A stretch of DNA of 18,252 nt. It comes from Entophlyctis helioformis. Lineage: Eukaryota; Chytridiomycota; Chytridiomycetes; Chytridiales; Chytriomycetaceae. The notes below the pieces were generated by a model, which had not been told where the DNA came from, searched no databases, and saw only the letters and a list, made by a program, of their open reading frames with translations. A program made the position numbers and the translations under genes. The stretch is from NCBI GenBank assembly GCA_025526915.1, contig JAHLKH010000349.1, positions 1-18,252 of the forward strand. The letters are read 5' to 3'. Below, piece after piece: positions 15,713-18,252 of the stretch. Position 1 is the first letter of the stretch, and each line of letters begins with the position of its first letter.

Positions 15713-18252
15713 ATGCCTAACGTGCCGCTGACTGTTCGCATCAGTGGGGAGGCTCCCTTGCAGAAACAGGGCTCAGCCACCTCGGCCGGCTCACGGCTCG
15801 ATCTCGGATGGACGTCGCCCACGTCAACAGCTGCCATCCTGCCGCCATCCCTCCCCACATCAGCAACCACGCCCTCGACGCCTTCGTCCGCGCGCGTTCT
15901 CGGCACCGCCAACCGCCCGTCGTTGCGGCTGCACCGACCTGCTCTGGCTGATCGTGTTCCTCCTCGCCACAGCCGGCATGGCCGCCATCAGCCACTACGC
16001 CATCACGACCGGCAGCGCTCGTCGGCTGCTCAACCCGCGCGACTCCGAGGGCAACATCTGCGGATCGCCCGCGAGCATGGATTCAGGCCGCGACCTGCGA
16101 TCCATGCCGTATGTCGTCTACTTTAACATGTCCAACCCGGCCTCGTACAAGCGGTGCGTAGCGGGATGCCCCGTCAAACGCGCCGCCGTCGGACCCTGAT
16201 CCGGTTGTGTGCCAGTACGACGTGGCTGTTCCGCCAGCAGGCGTCAACACAACGACAGACGCCCGCTTCGTGTCTGGGAACTGCACGGTCACTGTCGCGA
16301 GCACACAAGGTGAGTGGCACGGCCATCGCGTTCCTTGTCTCGACCACCACGTCTGACTGACGCGACGCGACGCGACACATGGCCACGACGCGACCAACTC
16401 AGTCCTGGGCAAGTGCGTGCCAGACGTGCTGCTGTCGGGGACAAAGGAAACGCTTCTGCTGCAACCCAGACTGTCAATGGAAAGGACGAGGTCTCGACAA
16501 CCGTGTCTGCCGCATCATGGGTCGCCACGCTCGTTGGCGACATTAATGCCGAGTCCTTTGTCGCCATACTCTTCCAACAGCTCGTCACCAAGTGGTGGAT
16601 CATTCTGATGTGCGTTGCCATTTCGAACGTCTGACTGCTGGTAACGCTGACTGACATGCCCCACCGATCGCAGAACACTGGCAGCTGCCGTTCTGCTGTC
16701 GTATCTGTGGATGTTCCTGCTGATCCGTATCAGCGCCATCATCGTCTGGATCACCATCGGTTCTTGTTCTGTCGATCCTGTGGCATTCGCGGTCCCTACT
16801 TCATCTACAAACTACGTGCGCATCAAGATCATGAAGCCAGTCGCTGCTAGCTACAGGCGTCGTCTCGCTGGACGCTTCGCTGGCAAGCGAGACGCTTCTC
16901 CTCGTGCTCGCCATCGTGTGTGGTTTCGCTGCTGCTGCATCCTGGGCATCGTCCTCGTGTTCCGCCAAAGCATCAGCATCGCGACTCGCATCATCATCGA
17001 AGCAGCAAGTAAGGCGGTTATGTGCCGGTTGCTTGGTGCCCATGATTGCTCAACGCTGTCCCTCCAACAGATCTCTGCTCGGTATGCCGCGGATCGCATG
17101 GTTCCCGCCGGCTCACTTTCTGGCCATCATCGTCACGGCTGCATATTCTCTCTGTATCTTCTCTCTGCTGTCAACCACCGGCACCATGGAGCCCACAACA
17201 AAACTCGTGTACACGGTCGGCAACCAGACGCTCCCGGTCCAGCACGGCCGCGTTCTTGTATCCTCAGTGTGCGTTTCCAATGGACTGCCCCTCTCTGTCA
17301 CGCAAACTCACACTGTCTGTTTGTGCGCGTGTGCAGAGCGGCTATCTTTTACCAGGTGTGCACCGTGCTCTGGTTCGTGTGGTTCTATAACTTTATGGGT
17401 GCGATCGGCCGGACGACGTTGCCGGCGCCATCTCCGAGTGGTACTTTACGCCCGACAAGAAAGTAAGCCACATCATTTCCCTGCTTAAACCCTGCACTCT
17501 TACTTACTCACTCTCACACACTCACATTCTCACTCTCTATATATCGCTAATCCATGCCTTCACAGACACTCAACCGACTGGCTCTTGGCAGTGCGCTCAT
17601 GCGCGTGCTTGTGCACCATCTTGGCTCGATGGCGTTTGGAGCGCTAGTCGTGCCGAGCGTCCAGGTTCTCAACGTCATCGGCTATGCCATCGGCACGTCG
17701 TTCTACAAGGTGCGCCGTGTAAACGACCACGAGCGCAAGAGCGTCGTTAGTGAGAAATGCACCGAGGCCTTGACAATCATCCTGCGCACCTACAACACCA
17801 CGGCGTACATTGTGGTAAGACGCGAGTCTCTCGGTGTGTCTTGTGGGGTTCGTGCTCCGTCTCGTGTCTCACACTGCATCATGTGCCATGGCGGGCGGCG
17901 GACAGTTGGCACTCCATGGCGACGCATTTGCCCCATCGGATTCTCGGGTCTGCTCCTCAAAACCCGCCATGCCTTCCGCATCGCAGTGACGTCGAGCATC
18001 TCCTCGTTCATCCTCTTCCTGGCCAAGATCACCATCACGCTCCTCACGAGCGTTGTGGGCTACCTCCTGCTCATCTACGCGGCGCCAGACAGTCCCGGCC
18101 AGTCTTTTGCCCCTACATCGAGCATCTCGCTCTCGACCCTCGTCCCCATGCTGGTGATCATCGCCGTCTCTGCCTTTATCGTGTCGTCCATCTTCATCTC
18201 CGTGTTCAGCACGGCCATCGAGACGGTCGTCACCTGTTTCTGCGAAACGTCG
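15713..18252 (+). CDS. SLC44/CTL choline-transporter-like protein, frame-disrupted, 3' end beyond window
   Basis: Multi-pass membrane protein of the choline transporter-like family (SLC44 in animals, Pns1 in yeast). Recognisable in order: CTDLLWLIVFLLATAGM (TM1), LLNPRDSEGNICG, MPYVVYFNMSN, RCVAGCP, a Cys-bearing N-glycosylation-type loop (VNTTT, GNCT), KWWIIL then SYLWMFLLIRISAIIVWITI, ETLLLVLAIVCGF, ILGIVLVFRQSISIATRIII with EAAS, MPRIAWFPPAHFLAIIV, VCTVLWFVWFYNFMGAIGRT, SEWYFTPDKK, RVLVHHLGSMAFGALVV, YIVLALHGDAFAP and SGLLLKTRHAFRIAV. Clear introns are 16310-16402, 16610-16673, 17463-17565 and 17815-17905; 16816-16856 (41 nt) is likely. The protein order is complete, but adjoining pieces lie in different frames at about ten places without a usable intron. 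Exon 17566-17814 is intact. The N-terminal part (MPNVPLTVRIS...) and the start are tentative. It runs off the window end. Confidence 0.8.
16359..16390 (+). repeat. (ACGCG)n pentamer repeat in an SLC44 intron
   Basis: About three GACGC units and a further degenerate copy (CACGACGCGACC) lie within the intron at 16310-16402. It is the same pentamer as in the last MED19 intron. Confidence 0.65.

Noticed and set aside
16141..16215. 43-60 nt intron at 16158 or 16173 to 16215 in SLC44
   Set aside because: Reading through with one C fewer at 16169-16172 gives a continuous, plausible loop (GCPSNAPPSDPDPVVCQYDV) with the expected Cys, so coding sequence with an indel explains it better than a very short intron.

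Overview
This is nuclear DNA of a eukaryote. The genes are split by many short GT-AG introns (mostly 57-210 nt), are closely packed on both strands and use GC-rich codons, and the introns and gene junctions are full of microsatellites. The gene set (MED19 of the fungal type, a p22phox/NoxD-like protein, ASNSD1, a SAE1/Aos1-type E1 subunit, a short ABCC transporter, an SLC44 choline-transporter-like protein) suggests an opisthokont, most likely an early-diverging (zoosporic) fungus. That placement is inferred from gene content and architecture only.

Layout, left to right: low-complexity DNA (1-383); MED19 (+, 384-2035); microsatellite junction; mitochondrial glycine-cleavage H protein (-, 2248-3231); an STI1/DP-domain protein, probably a co-chaperone (+, 3296-4883); long (GA)n junction; ASNSD1, a glutaminase/asparagine-synthetase-like protein (-, 5076-7531); 53 bp spacer; SAE1, the SUMO E1 small subunit (+, 7585-9289); repeat-bearing junction; p22phox/NoxD-like membrane protein (-, 9471-9955); 431 bp spacer; ABCC-type ABC exporter (-, 10387-14851); spacer with a 40-codon ORF of unknown function (-, 15374-15496); SLC44/CTL transporter (+, about 15713 to beyond the window end).

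The genes do not form one pathway. They look like ordinary housekeeping loci arranged as head-to-head pairs with tiny shared promoters (GCSH/STI1-like, ASNSD1/SAE1) and tail-to-tail pairs separated by dinucleotide repeats. The full exon structures of GCSH, ASNSD1, SAE1, p22phox-like and ABCC join in phase at every splice site, so these models are firm. MED19 and the STI1 gene each have one or two unresolved joins.

The main points for a second look are: (1) the SLC44 gene, whose recognisable protein is spread over all three frames by a run of single-base discrepancies, many at homopolymers, while neighbouring genes are intact; (2) the compact p22phox-like protein with almost no proline-rich tail; (3) a GC-AG intron and a lysine-rich insertion in NBD1 of the ABCC transporter; (4) a Ser-to-Cys change in the ATP-pyrophosphatase motif of ASNSD1; (5) dinucleotide repeats at all three convergent junctions. 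I found no mobile element, CRISPR array, rRNA or tRNA, and no clear evidence of a wholly new system.
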